In this document: positions 51,015-59,176 of the stretch, in pieces
How positions within the stretch are numbered: the stretch's first letter is position 1
Layout: every line of letters begins with the position of its first letter
NCBI GenBank assembly: GCA_002338655.1
Contig: DDIU01000022.1
Location: forward strand, 215,629 to 279,628
Length of the DNA stretch: 64,000 nt
DNA from: Flammeovirgaceae bacterium UBA1842
GTDB lineage: Bacteria; Bacteroidota; Bacteroidia; Cytophagales; Cyclobacteriaceae
Direction of reading: 5' to 3'
The notes under the pieces: generated by a model
The model's database searches: none
Seen by the model: the letters and a program-made list of their open reading frames with translations, nothing else
Told to the model about the DNA's origin: nothing
Translations under genes and position numbers: made by a program

Positions 51015-54000
51015 TTAAAACAAAAATCCCAATCGGAAATAGAACAATGTTTCTTCTTCTGACGCCCCTACCTCAGCAGACACAACCGCCCTGTTAAACG
51101 GTGCGAGCCAAACACCCCCGCCAACACCTCGGTGCCACTTGTCTGTATCTTCCCCTTCAAGCCACACCCGGCCCACATCATGAAAGGCAAGAATGCCCAT
51201 GGCTGCAGGTAGAATATACCCTCTGATATCGAATAGTTTTAGGCGCATTTCAAAGTTGGAATACAAACTTTCATCTCCATAGAACCGGGTTTTTCTATAG
51301 CCCCTAATTTGCTCCCTTCCCCCAAGGGTTTGTCCTTTAAAAAAAGGATAGTCACCAAAATTGATACCCCAACCTACCCTAGCCGCAAAGGTTAGCCTGG
51401 CCGGAATCTTAAAACTCTGATAGACTGAAAAGTCCGTGTTGAATTGATGGTATTCATCGTTGGTCTTATTTAATCCATAAAGCGTGCTGAATTTATTCTT
51501 CCATAAAATACCAGAAACGGGGTTCAATGGATTCTTTCTAGTATCGACATCAAGCCGGAGGCCCCCGCCCATGTACGCTACTGTTTGTTCATTTTGCAAT
51601 CCACTGGTAGGCAAAAAAACATCCGTTACATAGTATTGATCTCCTGATTTCGTATCTAACTCCCAACTTACAAAGTCATGGGTAATCCCTATTTTAGCCA
51701 AAGCCCCCAAAGGTCTAAATAAGCCTACTTCATAGGCAATTTCTTCAAACCGCAGCCGGTAATAGTTAATCGGTCTGTCAACACTGGTGGTCTCATCTAT
51801 ATTTTTATCAAAGTCTGACTCGTTTCCCATTCCAAAGAAATTGTTAACATAATTTGGAACGTTCAGCGTCACATCTGTTTCTAAATCCCACATCCCAATC
51901 AAATCAGTGAATGTGCCCTGGTAGTTAAAATCATAAGAAGCCGTATTAATGGCGTAACTAGCCAAAAACCGATGCCTTGCCTTAAAGGGTTCTTTTCTAA
52001 ACCCATGGTTAGTGTACATAAAACCACCCCCTAAAAATATACCATCATCCTGGTTGTAATTGGCAGTAACTAAAGGCATCAATACATTGTATTTAAACGC
52101 CCTTCGGTTATATACATTTACGTTTTCATCGTCTGAAAGCCTATTTTTACTCTCGCTATTAAGCTTTAGTTTATTTCCTTGCTTGGTATCATAAAATATG
52201 TTGGCTTTTCCCAGTTCACTCACTTTAGAGTCATCATCCAACTCATCTTCCCCTTCACCACCAATTACCCTTACTTTAATCCCGCTTTTTCCTCTTCCTT
52301 CTATTTCAAACTCATCATTACCATCAAACCCCCATAGCCGAACTTCCTTAGTTTCTTCTTTTTTGAAAAGACGGTCATAGATAACTTTCTTTTTATCGCC
52401 ATCCTTTTTCATCTTTCTTACTACCACGTGCACATCACCATTAGGCAATCTTTCCACTTTAAAATGCTCATGTTTGTTGCTCCCCAACACATCTACCTCC
52501 TTAGCCAAAAATAAGTAATGGGATACGGCATCCTCAACAAGATGCTCCCTTCTTGATTTCAGTTTTCTTATAATCTCCTCACCATGAAGGTTAAAAATAA
52601 CATCAGGCCATTGGCGGATGGCCGCTTCTATTTTCTCATCTGTCATATCCGCCTTCAGTTCTTCAGCAATTTTTATCCAATCTTCTTGAGATAGTTGGGT
52701 TAAGAATGACCTGTCAAAGTAGCGGGCATTGTACATGAGTCCTGAGGGCCAATCTACTTCATCATCAAAGCCCTCAAATTTTGGGAGTGCCCATTTTCGT
52801 TTCCAAAGGCTTGGGAAAAAACCTTCATTGACAAAAAATGCCTGATCACGATCCCTGGGTATCGGCCTGTACCTGTTGCCTTTTCCTATTTCAATCTCCG
52901 ACCATCGCCATTGGTCATCATGCCTGTCCCAATCGCCAATAAGCATGTCAAAAAGCCGTGATTTCAATACAAATTTTTCATCAATGACATGGTCATTGTC
53001 TTCGGCCAGGTTCCTTATCACCTTGGATGTACTTTCAATATCATCAGAATTTCCAAAAAAGTCGGCATTGGACCAATCACCATCTGGCCGTTCTTCATAA
53101 AGCGCCAAGGTATTGGCAAAGGTAGTTTGGTACGGCCCAAAACGGGGATCATCGGGAATCATTACTACCTGTGGGTTGGTATGATAAATACCTGCTGCCT
53201 CTGCCAAAAATGGCACTACCAATGCCCCATACGGATGGGAAGCCGATATCTGATCCTGAACCAGGTCTTCAGCGAAAGTTTTGCGAAGCACCTCCGGTAT
53301 GGCACCTGCAGCAAATTTCTCTACCGAGCGAAGTACATATTGCTTTCCGTCTTTGGCCTCTAAGCGCAGTGATTTCGTTTGTTGCCCACCGCCACGCTGT
53401 ACTATTTTAAGTCCCCCATGTTCGGTGCCTATGTCAAATACTTTTACCTCTACATCTTGCTCCCAAACGTCACGGTAATTTGCCCCAAATAGTTTTTCGT
53501 GCGATTTTTTGGCTTTATATTGATCACTGGCATGGGTGATGGCCGTGCTGTCTTTCAAATCATATTTTGTGGCAAATTCGGCACCCGTCAATTTCTTTTT
53601 AAAGGGCTTGGTCATCAGTGTTTTCTCAAAAGCCTTTGTGTTGTCATCTCTCCAGAATTCGAGTTCTGTGCGCCCATCATTATAAAACATCAGCTTAGCA
53701 AAGCCATTAACAGATTCAGCATATTGTGCAAAACCTTTTTGCCTGACATAAGTGGTTTTGCTACCTGACCCACTTACAATATAATGCACACTGTCCCTGA
53801 ATGAATATTGCAGATTATGCTCATGCCCAGCTACTTGTATGGTATTGGGGTATTTTTCAAGAATAGAAACCATGGCTTTGCTCATGGCCTTATATTTTGG
53901 ATTGCTAACGTCTTGCACACTCCCAATCGACTTTCGATATAATGGATAAATGACACCAATAACAGGGGGAATTAAATAGGTTTTTAATTTGAATACCCCA

Positions 54001-54653
54001 CCATGTTCCCCATAGGTCACCATTGGATGGTGAGCAGCCACAATTACCCTTTTATTGGCATTTCGGGCCATAATTTCATCAAGGGCCTGAAAAGAAGCTG
54101 CGGCAGTAGGGTAAGCACAATCACCCTGTTCCGGGCCGGGTTTGTCCCAACCAAAAAGAAACCATTGGGTATCCACCAGTATCAATGTAACCTGATCTCC
54201 CAAACTGATTTCAACAGGCCCCGGGCATCCTCCGGAGGGCAGGAATATGTTCACACTGTCCAGCCGGTCTTCAATGTATTTTTCCTGCCGTTTCAGCTGC
54301 TCCCAGCCAAATGGCCTTCCTTGTGCCCAGTCATGATTACCTGGTATGAAATAAGCATTTCCATTAAACTTCTTTGCTAGCGCAATTTGTGCGTCTATCG
54401 CATTTTCGGCAGCTACCCGCTCTGGATTGGTGGGCAGCGGCATTCCTTTGGTATAAATATTATCCCCTAAAAAGACAACGGCCTCTTTAGTGGGGTCTTT
54501 AATTTGCGATGCTAAAACCGACAAGGTGTTTTTCTGCCCCTCTGTGACCTTACCGGCATCCCCCACCAAATAGACCGTATAAACAAGATCAGAGGATTGG
54601 GCTAATGCCAAAAGACCATTAGATAATAAAAACAGGGTTAGGAGTAGGCGCAT
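51015..54653 (-). CDS. Metallophosphatase, kinase-like and outer-membrane barrel fusion
   Basis: A 1212-residue protein with a signal peptide (cleavage near LLALAQ). Residues about 24-330 are a calcineurin-like metallophosphatase with all metal motifs: GDNIY, PGNHDWAQG, AAHHPM and AGHEHN. Residues about 395-700 hold LIGDWDRHDDQW (near 570) and PIPRDRDQAF (near 595), which look like the catalytic and DFG-like loops of atypical HipA/Fam20/CotH-type kinases; this is an inference. Residues about 840-1212 form a BamA-like outer-membrane barrel (QTLGGREQIRGYR, terminal FYFRLGFLF with aromatic end). It is therefore a surface or periplasmic enzyme tethered to the outer membrane. The neighbours give no clue. 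Confidence 0.88.
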   Translation of the reverse strand: MRLLLTLFLLSNGLLALAQSSDLVYTVYLVGDAGKVTEGQKNTLSVLASQIKDPTKEAVVFLGDNIYTKGMPLPTNPERVAAENAIDAQIALAKKFNGNAYFIPGNHDWAQGRPFGWEQLKRQEKYIEDRLDSVNIFLPSGGCPGPVEISLGDQVTLILVDTQWFLFGWDKPGPEQGDCAYPTAAASFQALDEIMARNANKRVIVAAHHPMVTYGEHGGVFKLKTYLIPPVIGVIYPLYRKSIGSVQDVSNPKYKAMSKAMVSILEKYPNTIQVAGHEHNLQYSFRDSVHYIVSGSGSKTTYVRQKGFAQYAESVNGFAKLMFYNDGRTELEFWRDDNTKAFEKTLMTKPFKKKLTGAEFATKYDLKDSTAITHASDQYKAKKSHEKLFGANYRDVWEQDVEVKVFDIGTEHGGLKIVQRGGGQQTKSLRLEAKDGKQYVLRSVEKFAAGAIPEVLRKTFAEDLVQDQISASHPYGALVVPFLAEAAGIYHTNPQVVMIPDDPRFGPYQTTFANTLALYEERPDGDWSNADFFGNSDDIESTSKVIRNLAEDNDHVIDEKFVLKSRLFDMLIGDWDRHDDQWRWSEIEIGKGNRYRPIPRDRDQAFFVNEGFFPSLWKRKWALPKFEGFDDEVDWPSGLMYNARYFDRSFLTQLSQEDWIKIAEELKADMTDEKIEAAIRQWPDVIFNLHGEEIIRKLKSRREHLVEDAVSHYLFLAKEVDVLGSNKHEHFKVERLPNGDVHVVVRKMKKDGDKKKVIYDRLFKKEETKEVRLWGFDGNDEFEIEGRGKSGIKVRVIGGEGEDELDDDSKVSELGKANIFYDTKQGNKLKLNSESKNRLSDDENVNVYNRRAFKYNVLMPLVTANYNQDDGIFLGGGFMYTNHGFRKEPFKARHRFLASYAINTASYDFNYQGTFTDLIGMWDLETDVTLNVPNYVNNFFGMGNESDFDKNIDETTSVDRPINYYRLRFEEIAYEVGLFRPLGALAKIGITHDFVSWELDTKSGDQYYVTDVFLPTSGLQNEQTVAYMGGGLRLDVDTRKNPLNPVSGILWKNKFSTLYGLNKTNDEYHQFNTDFSVYQSFKIPARLTFAARVGWGINFGDYPFFKGQTLGGREQIRGYRKTRFYGDESLYSNFEMRLKLFDIRGYILPAAMGILAFHDVGRVWLEGEDTDKWHRGVGGGVWLAPFNRAVVSAEVGASEEETLFYFRLGFLF

Positions 54654-54874
54654 GTAAAGTCAAGATAAAGAATAAATTAATGGGTGACAGCATTTGGTAA
54701 TGAAAATCAGTGTCATCTGATAAAAGATTTATTGGGGTGAAGTTCCTTCTAAAAACACCCTTCTATTCCCTAAAGGGACAAATCGAATAACACCCTTAAG
54801 GGCTGGGGTAGTTTTGAGCTTTAAAGAAATCTTTTCTCAGATGCATTAACAATACTTTTTTAAGTATATGATAT

Positions 54875-55756
54875 TTAGTTGGACAACAGTATTTCAAATA
54901 CAAATAACTCACCCCGTTCACCATCTCCTTCACTACTCAAATAAAGCTGCCCTTGGGGGGAGAAACAAATGCCTTCTGGCTGTCTGAATATATGTTTATC
55001 CAATTTAACAACCTCTTTTAATTTTAGTTCCTTATCATAAACCACTAATACATGGTCGGCTGAAAGGATATAGATGTCGCCATTAAGTGGATGAGTGGCA
55101 ATACCAGAGGGGTCAAATTGCTTGATGGTTTTGAAATAATCCCTTTCAGCAATATGACTGTTTAAATAACCTTTATGAATGAATAAAAGTGGGGTGGCTT
55201 TCCCTAAATCATAACTGTAAATGCCTTTGCCAGTGGCTTTTACCCCTGCAATTTCACCCTCACCTTTACAGGCAATCAATAATTTGCCGTTATGCAGGCC
55301 CAGTCCTTCCAAGTTATTTCTTGACGTAAAAGCGGTTTCGGTAACATTAGCTTTCACCTTATCTTCGTTGGTAATGAAAAAATCATAAAGTAGGCCGTTG
55401 CTTTTCATCACAAAAACATGCTCCCCTATTATTTCAATCCCTTCATAATCTCCTGATTTTGCAAATTTTATTTTACGTTTTACCTCCCCTGTCACTGCGT
55501 CCAGTAGGTATATTTTACCTGTTTCATCTTCAATAGCAGCCAACAGCCCCTCCTTATAATAGGTCAATCCCGATATTTCTTCAAGGTCATAGTGGAGTTT
55601 CGCTTCTATGGTAGGTTTATATAATTGGTAAGGTACTTTACTATGGTCATAGTCCATATAGACACTATCTATTACATGCTCCCGATCTATGAAATTACAG
55701 CTGATGGTAGTGGAAAGGATGAGGAATACAGAAATAACGATTAGTAGGCGTGCCAT
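54875..55756 (-). CDS. SdiA-regulated-like lipoprotein (beta-propeller)
   Basis: A 293-residue lipoprotein. The start at 55756 (MARLLIVISVFLI) gives a signal peptide with lipobox TISC and Cys20; a GTG at 55807 would place 17 non-signal residues before it. The mature part resembles the SdiA-regulated (YjiK) family: DLEEISGLTYYKEGLLA, DYEGIEIIGEHVFV, NNLEGLGLHNGKLLIACKG, DPSGIATHPLNGDIYILSAD. These are propeller-like repeats often paired with phosphatase or surface proteins. It shares strand with the barrel fusion upstream, 220 bases apart. Confidence 0.85.
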   Translation of the reverse strand: MARLLIVISVFLILSTTISCNFIDREHVIDSVYMDYDHSKVPYQLYKPTIEAKLHYDLEEISGLTYYKEGLLAAIEDETGKIYLLDAVTGEVKRKIKFAKSGDYEGIEIIGEHVFVMKSNGLLYDFFITNEDKVKANVTETAFTSRNNLEGLGLHNGKLLIACKGEGEIAGVKATGKGIYSYDLGKATPLLFIHKGYLNSHIAERDYFKTIKQFDPSGIATHPLNGDIYILSADHVLVVYDKELKLKEVVKLDKHIFRQPEGICFSPQGQLYLSSEGDGERGELFVFEILLSN

Positions 55757-55895
55757 AAGTACAAAATTGTTCAAACAAAGCGGATAAAAAAAGGTGTGAT
55801 CATCCACTAATACCTTCTACGCACTTTCATCTTTAGTGTTGAACCCAAATTGGTTTTATTTAGCCAATTAGGTTTTTTAATCCTGTCTGCGCCAT

Positions 55896-55903
55896 TATCT
55901 TTG
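55896..55903 (+). promoter_or_regulatory. -7 promoter box overlapping the hemE start region
   Basis: TATCTTTG, an exact TAnnTTTG match, ends 4 bases before the ATG of hemE. If this box is used, transcription begins at or next to the start codon. Confidence 0.45.
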
Positions 55904-55907
55904 CGCC

Positions 55908-56930
55908 ATGCTTAAAAATGACCTGATCCTGAGAACTATTCGGGGAGAAAAAACAGAAAGAACACCGGTGTGGCTTATGCGCCAAGCGGGACGGATTTTA
56001 CCGGAATACCGTGCGGTTCGTAATGCCCTAAGTGGGTTTAAAGAATTGGTAGAAACCCCGGCATTGGCGGCTGAAGTGACCATCCAACCCGTTGATATAC
56101 TCCAAGTAGATGCGGCCATTATATTCTCAGATATATTGGTGATACCTGAAGCCATGGGCTTGAAATACGAAATGGTAGAAAAGCGAGGGCCACATTTTCC
56201 CGAGACCATAAAATCAAAAGCCGATGTAAATAAGCTAAAAGTAGCAATGGCTGAAGATGTGCATTATACCATTGATGCCATAAAATTAACCAAGAAGGAA
56301 CTTAACGGGCGTGTGCCATTGATCGGTTTTGCAGGGGCGCCTTGGACAATATTTGCCTATATGATTGAAGGTGGCGGCAGCAAGACCTTCTCCAAAGCTA
56401 GGGCCATGCTCTACACTGATCCGGAGCTATCCCACCAGCTATTACAAATGATCACCGATAGCACGATCAACTACCTAAAAGGCCAGATAGCCGCTGGGGC
56501 TGATCTCGTGCAGATATTCGATTCGTGGGCTGGAATATTGTCACCTGCTCAGTATGAAATTTTTAGTTTGAAATACATCAAGCAAATCTGTGATGCCATA
56601 GATGAAGTGCCTAAAACGGTGTTTGCCAAGGATGCCTATTTTGCACGTAAGTGGTTTAATGATATCAACTGCCAGACTGTGGGGCTTGACTGGTGCATGG
56701 ATATTGGTGAAACCAGAAAGATTATAAAAGATAAAACCCTTCAGGGGAATTTAGATCCTTGTGCCCTTTACGGTTCCAATGAAAGTATAAAAATAGCCGT
56801 TAAATCTATGATTGACCAGTTTGGACCGACCCGGCATATTGCCAACCTTGGCCATGGGGTGTACCCAGATACCGATCCTGAAAAGGTGAAGTACTTTGTG
56901 GAGTGTGTGAAGGAGTTGAGTAGATGTTAG
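55908..56930 (+). CDS. hemE: Uroporphyrinogen decarboxylase
   Basis: Removes four carboxyl groups from uroporphyrinogen III to give coproporphyrinogen III in haem synthesis. It has 340 residues. Seen: the N-terminal signature ERTPVWLMRQAGRILPEYR, IIFSDILVIPEAMG with the essential Asp, GFAGAPWTIFAYMIEGGGSK, FDSWAGILS, and the C-terminal LGHGVYPDTDPEKVKYF. The start MLKNDLILRTIRGE is normal for the family, so no shorter start is likely. It is monocistronic here. Confidence 0.97.
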   Translation: MLKNDLILRTIRGEKTERTPVWLMRQAGRILPEYRAVRNALSGFKELVETPALAAEVTIQPVDILQVDAAIIFSDILVIPEAMGLKYEMVEKRGPHFPETIKSKADVNKLKVAMAEDVHYTIDAIKLTKKELNGRVPLIGFAGAPWTIFAYMIEGGGSKTFSKARAMLYTDPELSHQLLQMITDSTINYLKGQIAAGADLVQIFDSWAGILSPAQYEIFSLKYIKQICDAIDEVPKTVFAKDAYFARKWFNDINCQTVGLDWCMDIGETRKIIKDKTLQGNLDPCALYGSNESIKIAVKSMIDQFGPTRHIANLGHGVYPDTDPEKVKYFVECVKELSRC

Positions 56931-56953
56931 ACATTAGATTGTTAGATTGCTAG

Positions 56954-57148
56954 ATGTTAGACGCTAGACAATTAGACAAAGTAAAAGTGCATACCTTGCG
57001 GCACTCATTTGCTACACATCTACTTGAACAGGGGACCGATTTACGTACGATCCAAATTCTTCTTGGACATAACAACTTGAGCACAACTGAGATATACACA
57101 CACGTGGCAAACACAACTATGATGTCTGTGAAAAATCCATTAGATTAG
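56954..57148 (+). pseudogene. Tyrosine recombinase (integrase) C-terminal remnant
   Basis: Only the last 55 or so residues of a tyrosine recombinase remain: VHTLRHSFATHLLEQGTDLR with the HxLRH box, IQILLGHNNLSTTEIYTHV with GH and the catalytic Tyr, ending NPLD. The two other active-site residues of the N-terminal half are missing. Just before it lie short TTAGA repeats (56931-56980), which are probably where the gene was broken. The ending SVKNPLD resembles integron-type and other Bacteroidota integrases. Confidence 0.8.
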
Positions 57149-57194
57149 AACCAATAATATATATCAACACCTTTGGTGCTGTTATCTAAAGTAA

Positions 57195-57695
57195 ATGACA
57201 AGATTATTCATAATAACATTGATCAAATTGTTAATTGTATTTAATGGTCTGACTCAAGAGATTGAAGGTAAGTGGTATCGATGCAAAAATAATGGAGAAT
57301 ACGTTGAATATGTCATAGGAGATGGAGCTCTACTTACTAAAGAAAACAATTACACATCTAAATCAGTCTATAATATAAAAAACGACACTCTCTACTACCG
57401 ATTCTCCCATACAGGAATCAATGATATTGATGGAATTTTTCTGTTTGAATTTTCAAATGATAGTACAGCTTTGGTCGATAATTATTACCTATCTGAATGG
57501 AATCGATATGAATTAAACTTCGCAGATACCCTTAAACACATTAATAATAATGTGCTAAAAAATTGTTTGGATTTAAGAACTAATAAAGAACGAAAATACG
57601 ACTCCTTACAAGATGTCCGAATAAAAGAACTCAAACAACGTTTATTAGAACTTGTAGGTAAAGAAGATTCTCTCAATAATAAAAAAAAGAATTAG
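57195..57695 (+). CDS. Orphan secreted protein, possible gene cassette
   Basis: A 166-residue protein with a signal peptide (MTRLFIITLIKLLIVFNGLTQ), a beta-rich middle (EYVEYVIGDGALLTKEN, KSVYNIKNDTLYYRFSH) and a charged helical C-terminus (KQRLLELVGKEDSLNNKKKN). No family is recognised. It is more A+T-rich than its neighbours, lies between an integrase remnant and an attC-like palindrome that begins 6 bases after its stop, and thus looks like cargo captured by a mobile system. Confidence 0.7.
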   Translation: MTRLFIITLIKLLIVFNGLTQEIEGKWYRCKNNGEYVEYVIGDGALLTKENNYTSKSVYNIKNDTLYYRFSHTGINDIDGIFLFEFSNDSTALVDNYYLSEWNRYELNFADTLKHINNNVLKNCLDLRTNKERKYDSLQDVRIKELKQRLLELVGKEDSLNNKKKN

Positions 57696-57700
57696 AAGCT

Positions 57701-57975
57701 CGCTAACATCACCTAGCAACGCATATGCTTCAGTGCTTTGCTGGTAAGTGACTGCTCCTCGCCCATTCATTCTGTGTTTGTGTTCTTGGCTTTAAGTGGT
57801 GGGTCTTCCTTGGGCTACTTGTGGTGCGAGAGCCCTTCCCGATAGTTATCGGGAGGCGGGAAGAGTGCAGAAATTCCTTTGCGAAGTCTCTGCAACTTGG
57901 CTCAAAACACAGAATTCATTACTTTGCGTGCTAATCAGTCCGGGAGGCATACAGCGTGCTAGCCGGGCGTTGGCG
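57701..57975 (+). mobile_element. attC-like imperfect palindrome (275 bp)
   Basis: No gene is credited in 57696-58020. CGCTAAC (57701-57707) and GTTGGCG (57969-57975) are complementary apart from one T.G pair, as R''/R'. CTAGCAACGC (57713-57722) and GCGTGCTAG (57954-57962) pair with one extra A, as the extrahelical base of attC. Unpaired spacers (5 and 6 bases) lie between. Inside, ATTCTGTGTTT pairs with AAACACAGAAT and CCCGATAGTTATCGGG folds. The R boxes differ from consensus at two bases and the length exceeds normal attC, so it is called attC-like only. Confidence 0.5.
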
Positions 57976-58020
57976 GCAATCTCATTCTAATCCTACTCTA
58001 AAGCAAACGAGTGGAGAACC

Positions 58021-58800
58021 TCAAAGAAAATCCACCTTATGCAACACCAGCCCCGATGCGGGGGCCACAGGGCCAATGGGGAGTGAGTTATCCACCAGGG
58101 TATTTTTAAATTGCTCTAAGTCAATATTCCCTTTGCCTAGCTCAATCAAAGTACCCATCATTATCCTCACCTGATACCTTAAAAACCCCGCCCCTTTTAC
58201 ACAAAAAACAAAACTAGTTGGTGGCGCAAAGTCAGCTCGGAATGGATTGGCAATAATTTCACTTTTTAGGATTTCCCTAACAAATACGGTCTTTTCACCC
58301 GGCTGATAGCAATAGGCGTGAAAATTATGTGTGCCCTCAAATAGTCTGGCACCAGCCTGCATCAATTCAATATCCAATGATCCATGAAAATGGGTTATAA
58401 AAGGGGCATTGAAGGGATGATTTTTCTTGCCAAAAGAAAACTGGTAGTGATATTCCTTGAGCTTGGCACTTTTAATAATATTGAAATCTTCATCTACGTC
58501 ATCAATAGCCAGCGCTTTGATATCTGGGGGTAGATTCTCATTGAATTTGTTTAAAAAATCAACTTCCAGTTGCTGAAAACAGAATATTTCAAAAGCAAAA
58601 TCATCGGCCGAAACCATAGCATCGGTGCGGCTGCATCCCAATGTTTTGAAATTTTTGTGCCCCAATACATAAGCAATGGTCTTGTCCACCATCAGCTGCA
58701 CGGTTTTCACGTTGGCCTGTTTTTGCCATCCATGATACCGAAATCCAAGAAACTGGATTCTGACTAAGTAGAAATATTTTTTTGAAAAGAAAGTATCCAC
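58021..58800 (-). CDS. truA: tRNA pseudouridine(38-40) synthase
   Basis: Isomerises uridines 38-40 in the anticodon arm of tRNAs. It has 259 residues. Seen: RIQFLGFRYHGWQKQ, GCSRTDAMVSA with the catalytic Asp (normally GRTDAGVHA), FSFGKKNHPFNAPFI, THNFHAYC and the C-terminal RYQVRIMMGTLIELGKG. The catalytic loop is altered (CSRTD, MVSA) but retains Arg-Thr-Asp. Its 3' end lies next to the attC-like site. Confidence 0.93.
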   Translation of the reverse strand: MDTFFSKKYFYLVRIQFLGFRYHGWQKQANVKTVQLMVDKTIAYVLGHKNFKTLGCSRTDAMVSADDFAFEIFCFQQLEVDFLNKFNENLPPDIKALAIDDVDEDFNIIKSAKLKEYHYQFSFGKKNHPFNAPFITHFHGSLDIELMQAGARLFEGTHNFHAYCYQPGEKTVFVREILKSEIIANPFRADFAPPTSFVFCVKGAGFLRYQVRIMMGTLIELGKGNIDLEQFKNTLVDNSLPIGPVAPASGLVLHKVDFL

Positions 58801-58833
58801 GATCGGGTTAATAAATGACCATGGAAATTATAA

Positions 58834-59115
58834 TCACATCAATTTGGCATCGATGCCTGCTGCGCAGATGGCTTCTTTCATTGGTTTCAAAGCTGTGAAG
58901 TTGCCAGTCTTTACAATACACTTTCCTTTGTAGTGAATTATCCATGCACATTGCTCTGCCTGCTCATTACTGTGCTTGCAAACTTTTACCAAGGTATTGA
59001 TCACGTGATCGAAAGTATTGTAGTCGTCATTGAAAACCACAAGGTCTTTGAGGTCAATTACATCAACTTCATCTAAAACTTCTACTTCTTTCTCGTGGCT
59101 ATATCCGAAATCCAT
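58834..59115 (-). CDS. clpS: ATP-dependent Clp protease adaptor ClpS
   Basis: The N-end-rule adaptor that delivers substrates with bulky hydrophobic N-termini to ClpAP or ClpCP. It has 93 residues. Seen: VVFNDDYNTFDHVINTL (binding-pocket Asn-Asp), the helix EQAEQCAWIIHYKGKCIVKTG, and the C-terminal ALKPMKEAICAAGIDAKL. Divergent to the symporter gene across 61 bases. Confidence 0.94.
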   Translation of the reverse strand: MDFGYSHEKEVEVLDEVDVIDLKDLVVFNDDYNTFDHVINTLVKVCKHSNEQAEQCAWIIHYKGKCIVKTGNFTALKPMKEAICAAGIDAKLM

Positions 59116-59134
59116 ATAGTTTTGTTTAGTTTGT

Positions 59135-59142
59135 CAAAGTTA
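59135..59142 (-). promoter_or_regulatory. -7 promoter box of clpS
   Basis: On the minus strand TAACTTTG, an exact TAnnTTTG match about 20 bases before the ATG of clpS. Confidence 0.4.
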
Positions 59143-59176
59143 AAAAAAATTAAGAACATAACTGAATACCTTATAA

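Noticed and set aside
57149..57194. attI site before the orphan ORF
   Set aside because: CACC/GGTG and GTTATCT are visible but the hairpin is short and the boxes are too weak to support an attI call.
57796..58174. Short ORFs within and just after the attC-like palindrome
   Set aside because: They lie in a self-complementary region, have no family features and overlap truA antisense; treated as chance ORFs.
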